Positions 1-5,280 of a stretch of 6,671 nt of DNA are shown piece by piece. The notes below the pieces were generated by a model. It saw only the letters and a program-made list of their open reading frames with translations. It was not told the origin of the DNA and did no database searches. A program made the translations under genes and the position numbers. Position 1 is the stretch's first letter; each line of letters starts with the position of its first letter. The stretch is taken from the NCBI GenBank assembly GCA_035499215.1, contig DATJZH010000002.1:1-6671 (forward strand), written 5' to 3'. Origin of the DNA: DATJZH01 sp035499215. GTDB lineage: Bacteria; Actinomycetota; Actinomycetes; Streptosporangiales; Streptosporangiaceae.

Positions 1-210
1 ACCGCGGACGCCGCTGATCTGCAGAAGGCCGGCTTCCCGCCGCGACCCGACGATGCGCATCACCGAGCTCGCTATGACCACGTCCTGAAGCGGCTCCAAG
101 GCAAGCTCAACTACATTCCCCCGACGCTCCGGCACAATGCCCACCAAACCACCGGTGCCACCACCTCACTGAGCTTCACCGCGCCGACCGGCACGTCACT
201 GACAGGGAAC
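1..210 (+). pseudogene. Fragment of a peptidase G1 (eqolisin-like) gene, N-terminal and C-terminal pieces joined
   Basis: Frame 1 is open from the left edge to a stop at 412-414, but only about 1-210 looks like protein. Codons 1-42 include the motif AGFPPRPDD followed by a helical stretch ending NYIPPTLRHN. This resembles the region ahead of the catalytic domain in some G1-related secreted proteins (from memory of the family). Directly after it, at about 127-210, comes TTGATTSLSFTAPTGTSLTGN read in two parts (TTGATTSLSF, TAPTGTSLTGN). It resembles the last beta strands of the G1 domain, which normally continue into a conserved AEWIVE-type segment. Here that resemblance stops at 210, and the following sequence is the antisense of another G1 fragment. 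The whole central domain (NWSG to the catalytic glutamate) is absent between the two pieces. I infer a deleted, non-functional gene whose start lies left of the window. An alternative is a fused ORF of a different family that ends at 414. Confidence 0.45.
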
Positions 211-437
211 CACGTCCGCCGAGCCGTCCCCGTCGATCCCGATCCAGTTCGCGCAGTAGTACCACTGGTTCTCCGTGGGGCGTCCACGTCGGGTATTACC
301 CAGTCGGCCTCGATCCAGCTGAACGGCTCGCCGGCGGGAGCGAACACGACGCCCCCCGACCAGTTGGTGGATGTCTCGGTGGCGTCTTCCGGCCGCTGCC
401 TGCGTGGACCGTGAAACACATCTCCCTGAACTGACAT
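211..437 (-). pseudogene. Peptidase G1 (eqolisin-like) gene, 5' half only, frameshifted
   Basis: The gene begins at ATG 437-435 with a strong Shine-Dalgarno sequence (AAGGAGA, at 443-449). The product starts MSVQGDVFHGPRRQ, then has TNWSGGVVFAPAGEPFSW and IEADWVIPDVDAP. This is the beginning of a G1 (glutamic) peptidase domain, which forms an all-beta sandwich with a Gln/Glu catalytic pair. At the C4 run (G4 at 277-280 on the plus strand) the frame is lost. Restoring one base gives DAP-TENQWYYCANWIGIDGDGSADV, the next expected strand of the domain. Similarity ends at codon 213-211, where LQAG or a similar sequence would follow, and a TGA lies at 198-196. About 75 residues remain of a family usually over 200 long, and the half carrying the catalytic glutamate is gone. 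The piece is too short to be active. It is divergent from the C1 peptidase gene, 37 bp between start codons. Confidence 0.6.
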
Positions 438-442
438 TTCCG

Positions 443-449
443 TCTCCTT
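443..449 (-). promoter_or_regulatory. Strong ribosome binding site of the minus-strand G1 gene
   Basis: On the minus strand AAGGAGA ends six bases (CGGAAA counting toward the ATG) before the start codon at 437-435. It fixes the start of this gene and shows that the fragment derives from the true 5' end of a gene rather than from an internal piece. No clear -35/-10 pair is visible in the 37-bp divergent gap, so any promoter must overlap the neighbouring coding sequence. Confidence 0.7.
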
Positions 450-474
450 TCGTGTTGGTCTGCGTATCCGGGAA

Positions 475-1290
475 ATGCCGAGGGTACCGGCCAGCCGGAA
501 GACAGCCCGGTACGGCTGGGTACCGGACCTCCCGGACGCCCGAGACCATCTTTACGCAGCTCCGCAGATCGCGCTCGCGGCGTTGCCTCCCAGCGTCGAC
601 ATGCGCAGTAACTGCCCGGCTGTCTATAATCAGGGTAGAATTGGCAGCTGCACCGCCAAAGCCATCGCGGCAGCTTTCGAATTCGACATCATGAAGCAGG
701 ATCTCCAGGTCTTCGCGCCCTCCCGGCTGTTCATTTACTATAATGAACGAGAAATCGAGGGACATGTAAACTCAGATTCCGGTGCCTAGATTCGCGACGG
801 GATCAAGAGCGTGGCAATCCTCGGCGTCTGCCCAGAGGATGAATGGCCATATGATGATACGCCCGCAGTCTCCGATGGCGGGCCCTTTCCGCCAGGCGCC
901 AGAGACGGCGAGAAGCCATCCGCGCAATGCTACCAAGACGCTCTGAACAATCGGGTCACGACCTACCGCCGCTTGCTGCGGGACCCCGATCAGATGCGCG
1001 GCTGCCTAGCCGCCGGGTATCCATTCGTATTCGGTTTCACCGTCTACGAGAGCTTCGAGAGCAGAGAAGTGGCCGACAGCGGCATGGTACCGATGCCGCA
1101 GCCCGGCGAGCAGGTGCTCGGCGGCCACGCGGTCCTCGCGGTGGGCTATGACGACTCAACCCAGAGGTTCACCGTCCGTAATTCCTGGGGCACTGACTGG
1201 GGGCAGGCCGGCTACTGCACGATGCCGTACGCCTACCTCACCACGCGTGGCATGGCATCCGACTTCTGGACAACACGCGTCGTCACCTGA
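475..1290 (+). pseudogene. Papain-family (C1) cysteine peptidase interrupted by one in-frame TAG
   Basis: The reading frame is continuous from ATG 475 to TGA 1288-1290 except for TAG at 787-789. Numbering through the stop, the papain catalytic set is complete: the oxyanion Gln53 and nucleophile Cys59 in NQGRIGSCTAKAIAAAFEF, His218 in GGHAVLAVGYDD, and Asn236 in RNSWGTDWGQAGYC. The N-terminus RYGWVPDLPDARDHLY and the absence of a signal peptide and long propeptide fit the bacterial C1 proteins of about 270 residues that I know. The stop follows DSGA and precedes IRDGIKSVAILGVCPE. Relatives commonly have GAQIRDGIK, so CAG to TAG is the likely change (inference). Without readthrough the product is a 104-residue fragment with the Cys but no His or Asn. 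Restart at GTG 811 would yield the reverse and has no good ribosome site. Codon use includes AGA, TAT, AAT and GTA, unlike the GC-rich genes downstream, which suggests acquired DNA. The ribosome site before ATG 475 is weak (GGGAA, very close). Confidence 0.85.
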
Positions 1291-1296
1291 CACCGC

Positions 1297-1395
1297 AGCG
1301 GCGAGCTGGCGGACACGGTGAACCTCCGGGTTCACCGTGTCCGCGCAGATCTCGCAGCCTCCGGCGAGGAGCCGGCGGATCAGCTGGCACGACTC
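1297..1395 (-). pseudogene. Remnant of the HNH C-terminus of a group II intron reverse transcriptase/maturase
   Basis: Read on the minus strand, codons from 1395 down to 1297 give ESCQLIRRLLAGGCEIC followed by ADTVNPEVHRVRQLA. Group II intron maturases of the HNH-containing type end with a pattern like TEL(I/V)xRLLAxxCELCGxxxNxEVHHIRKLA. The CxxC pair, the six-residue gap to EVH, and the basic-Leu-Ala ending match in spacing. The second His of the HH pair is Arg here, and the following zinc-binding Cys/His cluster is missing because the C1 peptidase gene starts its 3' end at 1290. The frame is open further upstream to 1902, but nothing there resembles a reverse transcriptase. I read it as a short leftover of a lost mobile intron. 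It could instead be another HNH-type zinc motif protein. Recognition is by motif memory only. Confidence 0.45.
1309..1344 (+). terminator. Perfect 16-bp hairpin with UNCG tetraloop downstream of the C1 peptidase
   Basis: The left arm GCGGACACGGTGAACC (1309-1324) and its exact reverse complement (1329-1344) enclose the loop TCCG. In plus-strand RNA this gives C(UCCG)G, a tetraloop of the very stable UNCG class. It begins 19 bases after the TGA of the peptidase gene. There is no U tract, which is common for terminators in high-GC actinomycetes. It lies inside the maturase-like remnant, where the codons of VNPEVH are naturally half palindromic, so it could also have arisen from that coding sequence. 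Confidence 0.6.
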
Positions 1396-1617
1396 CGGCT
1401 CGGTCACGGCGGGCCAGTTCAAGACGCGGGCTGATCGGGCCCGCCGGGCCCTGGCTGCCTGGCGCGCTGTCGGGCCAGATCTCCGGTGGCGGACACTCGG
1501 CCGGGCCGGGTCGGGTTCCGCTGTTACCGGGGCGCAGATTTTTTTCTGGCAGCCTGTCCCGCTCTCACGGACTGACGGCTGACCGCCTACCGTTTCGGGT
1601 GAGAGGGGTGAGCGCGG

Positions 1618-2793
1618 ATGACATCCACTAGGCCGATGGCGCAGTTGCGTGCCCGACTCCGGCAGCACGGGATCACTCTCCCTGTCCGCTGGCACCGTCG
1701 TGACCGTCGGTCCCCGGGATCGTGGACGGCTGGGCCGACGGTGGCATCGGCGCTGCTCGTGCTGGCGCTGGCATCCGCGTCGTGCAGCGGCGGACCCACC
1801 GCCGTCGCGCCAGCGGCGACCGCGGCGGCGACGCCGACCCCTATGGCGACGGGGGCGGATAGCGCCCTCGGCCTCCAGCAGGCGTACGTCAGCACCATCC
1901 ACCGGGTGCTGCCCTCCGTGGTAGAGATCAAGACGTCATCCGGCCTTGGCTCGGGTGTCGTCTACGACACTGCGGGTGACATCGTGACGAACGCGCATGT
2001 GGTCGGCAGCGCCGGGTCATTCCAGGTTTTCCTGACTGGCTCGGTGAAACCACTGCCGGCCCGGCTCGTGGGCAGCTACCCGCCGGACGACCTGGCCGTG
2101 ATCAAGGTCAGCGGGGCGGCGCAGCTGGTGCCCGCTCACTTTGCTGACTCTTCGAAGCTGCAGGTCGGCCAGATCGTGCTCGCGATGGGCAATCCGCTGG
2201 GCCTGGCCAGCAGCGCGACCGACGGGATCATCTCGGCGGTCGGGCGGACAGTGACTGAGCCGCAGGAGGGCGGGTCGCCAGGGGCGACGCTGCCGGATGT
2301 GATCCAGACGTCGGCGGCCATCAACCCCGGGAACAGCGGCGGGGCGCTGGTCGACCTGTCCGGCCAGGTGGCAGGCATCCCCACGCTGGCGGCAACCGAC
2401 CAGCAGCTCGGCGGCGCTGCGCCCGGTATCGGTTTCGCGATCCCCTCCAACATCGTCACCGATGTCGCCCGGCAGATCATCAGGACCGGGCACGTCACCA
2501 GTTCCCACCGCGCGGCGCTCGGCGTCAGGGTGCAGACGGTCGCGGGGCCTGACGGTCAGCCTTCGGGCGTTGGGATCGCCGCGGTGACGCCCGGCGGCTC
2601 GGCGGCGAGGGCCGGCCTGCAAGCTGGTGACGTCATCACCGCGGTCAACGGGACGGCTACCCCGGACACCGAGACGCTGGCGGCGGTCCTGGCCGGCCTG
2701 CGCCCCGGTCAGAAGGTGCCTGTCACCGTGACAAGGGCCGGGGGCGGCACCGCCACGGTCCAGGCGACCCTCGGGCAGCTGCCTGGCTCTTGA
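1618..2793 (+). CDS. HtrA/DegP-type serine protease with one PDZ domain (family S1C)
   Basis: The protein has 391 residues. Residues 1-40 are basic and cytoplasmic-like, and about 41-55 form one hydrophobic segment ending LASASC. Cys56 may be a lipid-anchor site, but the position three before it is Ser rather than Leu, so it could equally be a signal anchor. A Thr/Ala/Pro-rich linker (57-82) leads to the trypsin-like domain (about 87-290). Its catalytic triad is visible: His127 in TNAHVVG, Asp158 in PPDDLAVIKV, and Ser240 in NPGNSGGALVD. The PDZ domain spans about 295-385 and has AARAGLQAGDVITAVNG. Proteins of this kind degrade or guard misfolded proteins outside the cytoplasmic membrane. ATG 1618 is chosen because GAGAGGGG lies nine or so bases upstream and the hydrophobic segment is kept whole. 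The gene is intact and GC-rich, in contrast to the decayed region on its left. The next gene is on the same strand after about 167 bp, too far for tight coupling. A specific name such as htrA or pepD cannot be assigned. Confidence 0.93.
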   Translation: MTSTRPMAQLRARLRQHGITLPVRWHRRDRRSPGSWTAGPTVASALLVLALASASCSGGPTAVAPAATAAATPTPMATGADSALGLQQAYVSTIHRVLPSVVEIKTSSGLGSGVVYDTAGDIVTNAHVVGSAGSFQVFLTGSVKPLPARLVGSYPPDDLAVIKVSGAAQLVPAHFADSSKLQVGQIVLAMGNPLGLASSATDGIISAVGRTVTEPQEGGSPGATLPDVIQTSAAINPGNSGGALVDLSGQVAGIPTLAATDQQLGGAAPGIGFAIPSNIVTDVARQIIRTGHVTSSHRAALGVRVQTVAGPDGQPSGVGIAAVTPGGSAARAGLQAGDVITAVNGTATPDTETLAAVLAGLRPGQKVPVTVTRAGGGTATVQATLGQLPGS

Positions 2794-2946
2794 CCGGGCG
2801 GCAGTGCCCGCGAGCACCGCCTCTCCACCCGGCCGCGTCCACTGGACAGCGGTTTGCCGGCCGAGCGCTGCGCGACGTTTCGTGGACTGCTGTGTGGTGC
2901 GGCGGCCGGAAGTCCGCATCGCGCGTGCCGGGCCGCGCGGGCGTGT

Positions 2947-2952
2947 TAACGT
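2947..2952 (+). promoter_or_regulatory. Candidate -10 box (TAACGT) of the IspH-like gene
   Basis: TAACGT fits the TAnnnT -10 pattern and ends eight bases before ATG 2961, so transcription could begin at or within a base or two of the start codon (leaderless). That would explain the lack of a Shine-Dalgarno sequence. No convincing -35 is seen. The same hexamer serves as the -10 of the better promoter at 4436-4464. Confidence 0.35.
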
Positions 2953-2960
2953 GGCCATCA

Positions 2961-4256
2961 ATGGCCGGGATGAACCGATTCGTGGTGCGGGAGTTCCAGG
3001 CGCCCGGTCTCATTGCGCAGCCGGGCGAGGTCCTGGTGCCGACTGAGATCGGGGATCCGGTCCGCGGGCGGCTCAGGTGCCCGGCGGCGCCGCTCGTCGT
3101 CGGCAGCCTGCGGCGCAAGGGCAGGCTCGTCCGCTCTGTTACATCGCCGCCATTCCAGGATCGGCAGTACGACGGGGACGGCGCTGTGCTGTTCGTCGCG
3201 ACCTGCCAGCTGCACGAGGGCGCGACAGCCGCGCTGGCCGCCGCGGCGGCGCCCGCCGACCGGCTGGCCGTCGCCGTCGCATGCTCGGCTGTCCAGGAAT
3301 GGGCCGCGGTGCTCGGCACGCGCCGGCTGGTGCTGCCGGGAGCGGGCCCGTGGTGCGAGGGCGCGCAGCGCGCTCTCGCGTCGGCCGGGAACGCGGTGGC
3401 CGCCAACGCCGACGGCCGGGGCCGCGGCGTCCATATCTATGGTCAGCTTGCCGCCACCGAGGAGGCGGCCAGCGAGCTGGCCAGCCGGGGCGCCGTGTTC
3501 GGCACCTCACTGCCGGACATCCCCAGCGGGGATGTCATCGTCTTCGCGGCGCATGGCGTCGCGCCGCAGGTGCGCGAGGAGGCGGTCGCGCGGGGGCTCG
3601 AGATCGTTGATGCGACCTGCCCGCTGGTGGCAATGGCTCAGTCGCAGGCGCGCGAGCTGGCCGACCGGGGCGATCAGCTGGTCCTCATCGGCCAGCCAGA
3701 TCACCCCGCCGCGGCCGCGATAGCCAGCCACGCCGACGGCGCGGCCGCGATTGTCGCCACCGCCGCGGGCACCGCAGCGGTGCAGGTGACGGACGCCCGG
3801 CGGGTCTCTTACCTGCTCCAGCCGGGCATCCCGGTGGAGGACAGCGCACCCGTGGCGACGGCACTGCGATCCCGCTTTCCCGCTGTCCGCGGTCCGCACC
3901 CGGACGGGTTCTGCTACGCGGCCTCCGACCGTGCCGACAGCATCCGCGCGGTCGCGTCCGGAGCCGGCCTGGTGCTGATCCTGGGCGCGCCGGAGTCCGC
4001 CGACGTCCGGCAGCTGGCCGGGCTGGCCCGCGACTGCGGCGCCCGGGCGCAGGCAGTCGCCGATGTCGGCGAGATCACCCCGGCCATGCTCACCGGGATC
4101 GCGTCGCTGGGCATCGCCGAGTCGACGTCGGCCCGCGCCGGGCTCGCCGCCGAGGTGACCGCTGCACTGTCCGGCCTCGGCCCGGTGAGCGTGCTGCGCC
4201 GCCAGGTCAAAACGACTGTCGACGGCCAGCCAGCGGTGCTGCCGGCCGGCGGCTGA
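2961..4256 (+). CDS. IspH (LytB)-like iron-sulfur protein with N-terminal extension and altered active site
   Basis: From ATG 2961 the product has 431 residues. True IspH reduces HMBPP to IPP and DMAPP with a [4Fe-4S] cluster held by three cysteines. All three are present: Cys132 in GPWCEGAQRA, Cys220 in VDATCPLV, Cys318 in FCYAASDR. Also kept are the HG of FAAHGVAP (His198), the His in QPDHPAA (His248) and Ser390 near the end. Several active-site residues of E. coli IspH are replaced by my hand alignment. The region of His41 has YGQLAAT. The GHPE-type Glu126 is Ala. The QTT of Thr167 is QPG. Asn227 of SSN is Asp. Residues 1 to about 125 are an extension absent from ordinary IspH, with CPAAPLVVGSLRRKG and a cysteine in ACSAVQEWAAVL. 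Similar long IspH-like paralogs exist in actinomycetes as far as I recall, so this is probably an intact gene with a changed role, not a pseudogene. ATG 2970 or GTG 2943 are alternative starts; a longer frame from TTG 2790 is unlikely. Confidence 0.82.
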   Translation: MAGMNRFVVREFQAPGLIAQPGEVLVPTEIGDPVRGRLRCPAAPLVVGSLRRKGRLVRSVTSPPFQDRQYDGDGAVLFVATCQLHEGATAALAAAAAPADRLAVAVACSAVQEWAAVLGTRRLVLPGAGPWCEGAQRALASAGNAVAANADGRGRGVHIYGQLAATEEAASELASRGAVFGTSLPDIPSGDVIVFAAHGVAPQVREEAVARGLEIVDATCPLVAMAQSQARELADRGDQLVLIGQPDHPAAAAIASHADGAAAIVATAAGTAAVQVTDARRVSYLLQPGIPVEDSAPVATALRSRFPAVRGPHPDGFCYAASDRADSIRAVASGAGLVLILGAPESADVRQLAGLARDCGARAQAVADVGEITPAMLTGIASLGIAESTSARAGLAAEVTAALSGLGPVSVLRRQVKTTVDGQPAVLPAGG

Positions 4257-4435
4257 GGACCGCGGCACCGCGGGCAGGACCGACACGCCCGGGTTATCTG
4301 CCGGCTTGCGGCCTACGCCGCCGGGCAGGTTCCGCGGCCTGGCGGGCAAATCGGACGGCGGCACGGCTGGCCCGGCTGGCAGGCGGCTGGCCGGCGCGTG
4401 GTGACCCGCGACAGTCGCTGGCAGGACGTACGACT
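4257..4435. other. Non-coding gap after the IspH-like gene
   Basis: I see no gene here. At 4298-4328 a bipartite stem can form: CTGCC (4298-4302) with GGCAG (4324-4328), and inside it GCGGC (4308-4312) with GCCGC (4317-4321) around a CTAC loop. It lies about 40 bases past the TGA of the IspH-like gene and may act as its terminator. In sequence this GC-rich such stems also arise by chance. Confidence 0.3.
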
Positions 4436-4464
4436 CTGACAGCCCTCAGTCACAGGCATAACGT
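4436..4464 (+). promoter_or_regulatory. Sigma-70-type promoter for the small ORF and lipoprotein
   Basis: CTGACA (4436-4441) matches the -35 consensus TTGACA at five of six positions. After a 17-bp spacer comes TAACGT (4459-4464), matching TAnnnT. Transcription would start near 4471, giving an untranslated leader of about 30 bases before ATG 4501. This is the best-formed promoter in the window and points to the vegetative sigma factor. Confidence 0.6.
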
Positions 4465-4500
4465 TGATGCCAAGGATAGTCGGCACGGCAGGTGACTTTC

Positions 4501-4602
4501 ATGATCAACCGCGTCAGCGCACGGGGCGCCGGGCGCTGCCGGGTGCGCCTCGAGCTGGGAGCGGGCACGCTGCAGTGCCTGGCATCAGGGGTGGGGCAAT
4601 GA
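4501..4602 (+). CDS. Small ORF of 33 codons translationally coupled to the lipoprotein gene
   Basis: ATG 4501 is preceded by AGGTGA with about six bases between, a fair ribosome site, and lies about 30 bases after the predicted transcription start. The product begins MINRVSARGAGRCRVRLELG and contains Cys13 and Cys26; it matches no family I know. Its TGA (4600-4602) overlaps the ATG of the lipoprotein gene (4599-4601) as ATGA, the usual arrangement for translational coupling. It could be a true small protein, a leader peptide that controls lipoprotein translation, or an accidental frame. Promoter, ribosome site and overlap together favour translation. Another reading starts at ATG 4467 in the lipoprotein frame, but that would bury the signal peptide behind 44 residues. 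Confidence 0.45.
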   Translation: MINRVSARGAGRCRVRLELGAGTLQCLASGVGQ

Positions 4603-5243
4603 GGTTGATCAAGGCAGGCAGCGTCGCCGCTGCCATCCTGGCGGCGGGACTCGCCGCCGGTGCCGCTGGGTGCGGCCGCTCGGATTCAGTGACCGCCGCG
4701 GCGCGGACGCGGCCGGTTCCGGGGCGGGCCGCGCCCCGCAGGCTGTCGGCAGCGCCGGCCCGGTCATCCCCGGCACCGCAGGTCACGGTGACCGGGCAGC
4801 CACCGTCCCCCGCTGCCCTGCCCGTCCTCACCGCGGGCAGCTACACGGGCACCGAGCCCGCCTTCATTGACTTCAGCGGCGACGCGGGGAACGTCGTCAC
4901 CTCAATAGGCTGGGCGTCGTGGACGGCGACCGGCGCTACCGGCACCGGCACATCCAACATCCAGGGCTGCGTGCCCAACTGCGCCGAGGGCTCGGAGACG
5001 CCGGTCCCGGCGACCATCACCCTGTCCGATCCGGCCGGCGGCCATTTCACCGAATACACCGAGGCCCGCAACGGGTCCACATCGTCGGGGCCGACGTCGG
5101 CGATCATCAGCGCGGGGCCAAGCCCGGTAGTTGCCGACGCCAGGGACATCTCGAATGTCATGTCCATCCCGCCGCTGAGCATGCGCCCGGCGGTAGCTGG
5201 ATCGCGGGTAGCGCGGTGTCAAGCGGACCGGCTGACCGGCTGA
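4599..5243 (+). CDS. Secreted lipoprotein of unknown function
   Basis: Starting at ATG 4599 the product has 214 residues. Residues 1-25 form a classical lipoprotein signal: MRLIKAG, a hydrophobic Ala/Leu stretch, then the lipobox AAGC with Cys25 as the lipidated residue. A Pro/Ala/Ser/Arg linker follows to about 75. The folded part, about 80-180, has TGTEPAFIDFSGDAGNVVTS, then IGWASWTATGATGTGTS, NIQGCVPNCAEGSETPVPA and FTEYTEARNG. The paired cysteines in GCVPNC may form a disulfide. I recall similar hypothetical proteins, often with SNIQGCVPNCA-type motifs, in many actinomycetes, but no known activity. The last 40 or so residues do not look like that domain; a frame change near 5070 is possible because another frame contains PGGSWIAGSAVSSG, but I cannot show it. 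This start is preferred over upstream ones in the same frame because it places the signal peptide at the N-terminus and has a G-rich site (GGGGTGGGG) just before it. Confidence 0.75.
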   Translation: MRLIKAGSVAAAILAAGLAAGAAGCGRSDSVTAAARTRPVPGRAAPRRLSAAPARSSPAPQVTVTGQPPSPAALPVLTAGSYTGTEPAFIDFSGDAGNVVTSIGWASWTATGATGTGTSNIQGCVPNCAEGSETPVPATITLSDPAGGHFTEYTEARNGSTSSGPTSAIISAGPSPVVADARDISNVMSIPPLSMRPAVAGSRVARCQADRLTG

Positions 5244-5268
5244 CCAGGCGGCCGGGGCGCGAGACTCC

Positions 5269-5274
5269 TAGGCT
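5269..5274 (+). promoter_or_regulatory. Leaderless-type -10 box (TAGGCT) of the rhomboid-like gene
   Basis: TAGGCT fits TAnnnT and ends six bases before ATG 5281, so the transcript would start on or next to the start codon. There is no Shine-Dalgarno sequence, which supports a leaderless mRNA, common in actinomycetes. A -35 at the right spacing is not evident. Confidence 0.5.
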
Positions 5275-5280
5275 CGGCTT

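Larger units (their letters stand above)
1291..1617. other. Gene-free interval between the C1 peptidase and the HtrA gene
   Basis: No intact gene is supported here. The left half holds a 16-bp perfect inverted repeat (1309-1344) and a decayed HNH-type coding remnant on the minus strand (1297-1395). The right half (1396-1617) is GC-rich, with one run of seven T (1539-1545) that stands out against its surroundings but is not preceded by a convincing stem. The bases before ATG 1618 hold the HtrA ribosome site. An open frame at 1337-1582 on the plus strand shows no recognisable protein features. Confidence 0.5.

Noticed and set aside
625..630. Perfect TATAAT on the plus strand
   Set aside because: It is formed by the codons for Tyr-Asn just before the catalytic motif of the C1 peptidase, and no -35 lies upstream at the right spacing.
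1337..1582. 81-codon plus-strand frame in the gap before HtrA
   Set aside because: It starts within the arm of the 16-bp hairpin, has no ribosome site, and its sequence resembles no protein.
1156..1902. 248-codon open frame on the minus strand
   Set aside because: It runs opposite the C1 and HtrA genes and is Arg-rich as expected for an antisense frame of GC-rich coding DNA. Only the short HNH-like part (1297-1395) looks like protein.
2795..2810. Short hairpin right after the HtrA stop codon
   Set aside because: Only five base pairs (CGGGC/GCCCG) with a six-base loop and no T tract; expected by chance in this composition.
2790..2960. Longer start (TTG 2790) for the IspH-like gene
   Set aside because: It would overlap the HtrA stop, has no ribosome site, and adds residues that look non-coding; a -10 box lies at 2947-2952 inside it.
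2017..2961. 314-codon minus-strand open frame opposite HtrA
   Set aside because: Low-complexity Arg/Gly/Ala composition and no motif; the opposite strand encodes a protease with a complete triad.
3507..4364. 285-codon minus-strand open frame opposite the IspH-like gene
   Set aside because: No recognisable motif; composition typical of an antisense frame, and the plus strand has the conserved IspH cysteine motifs.
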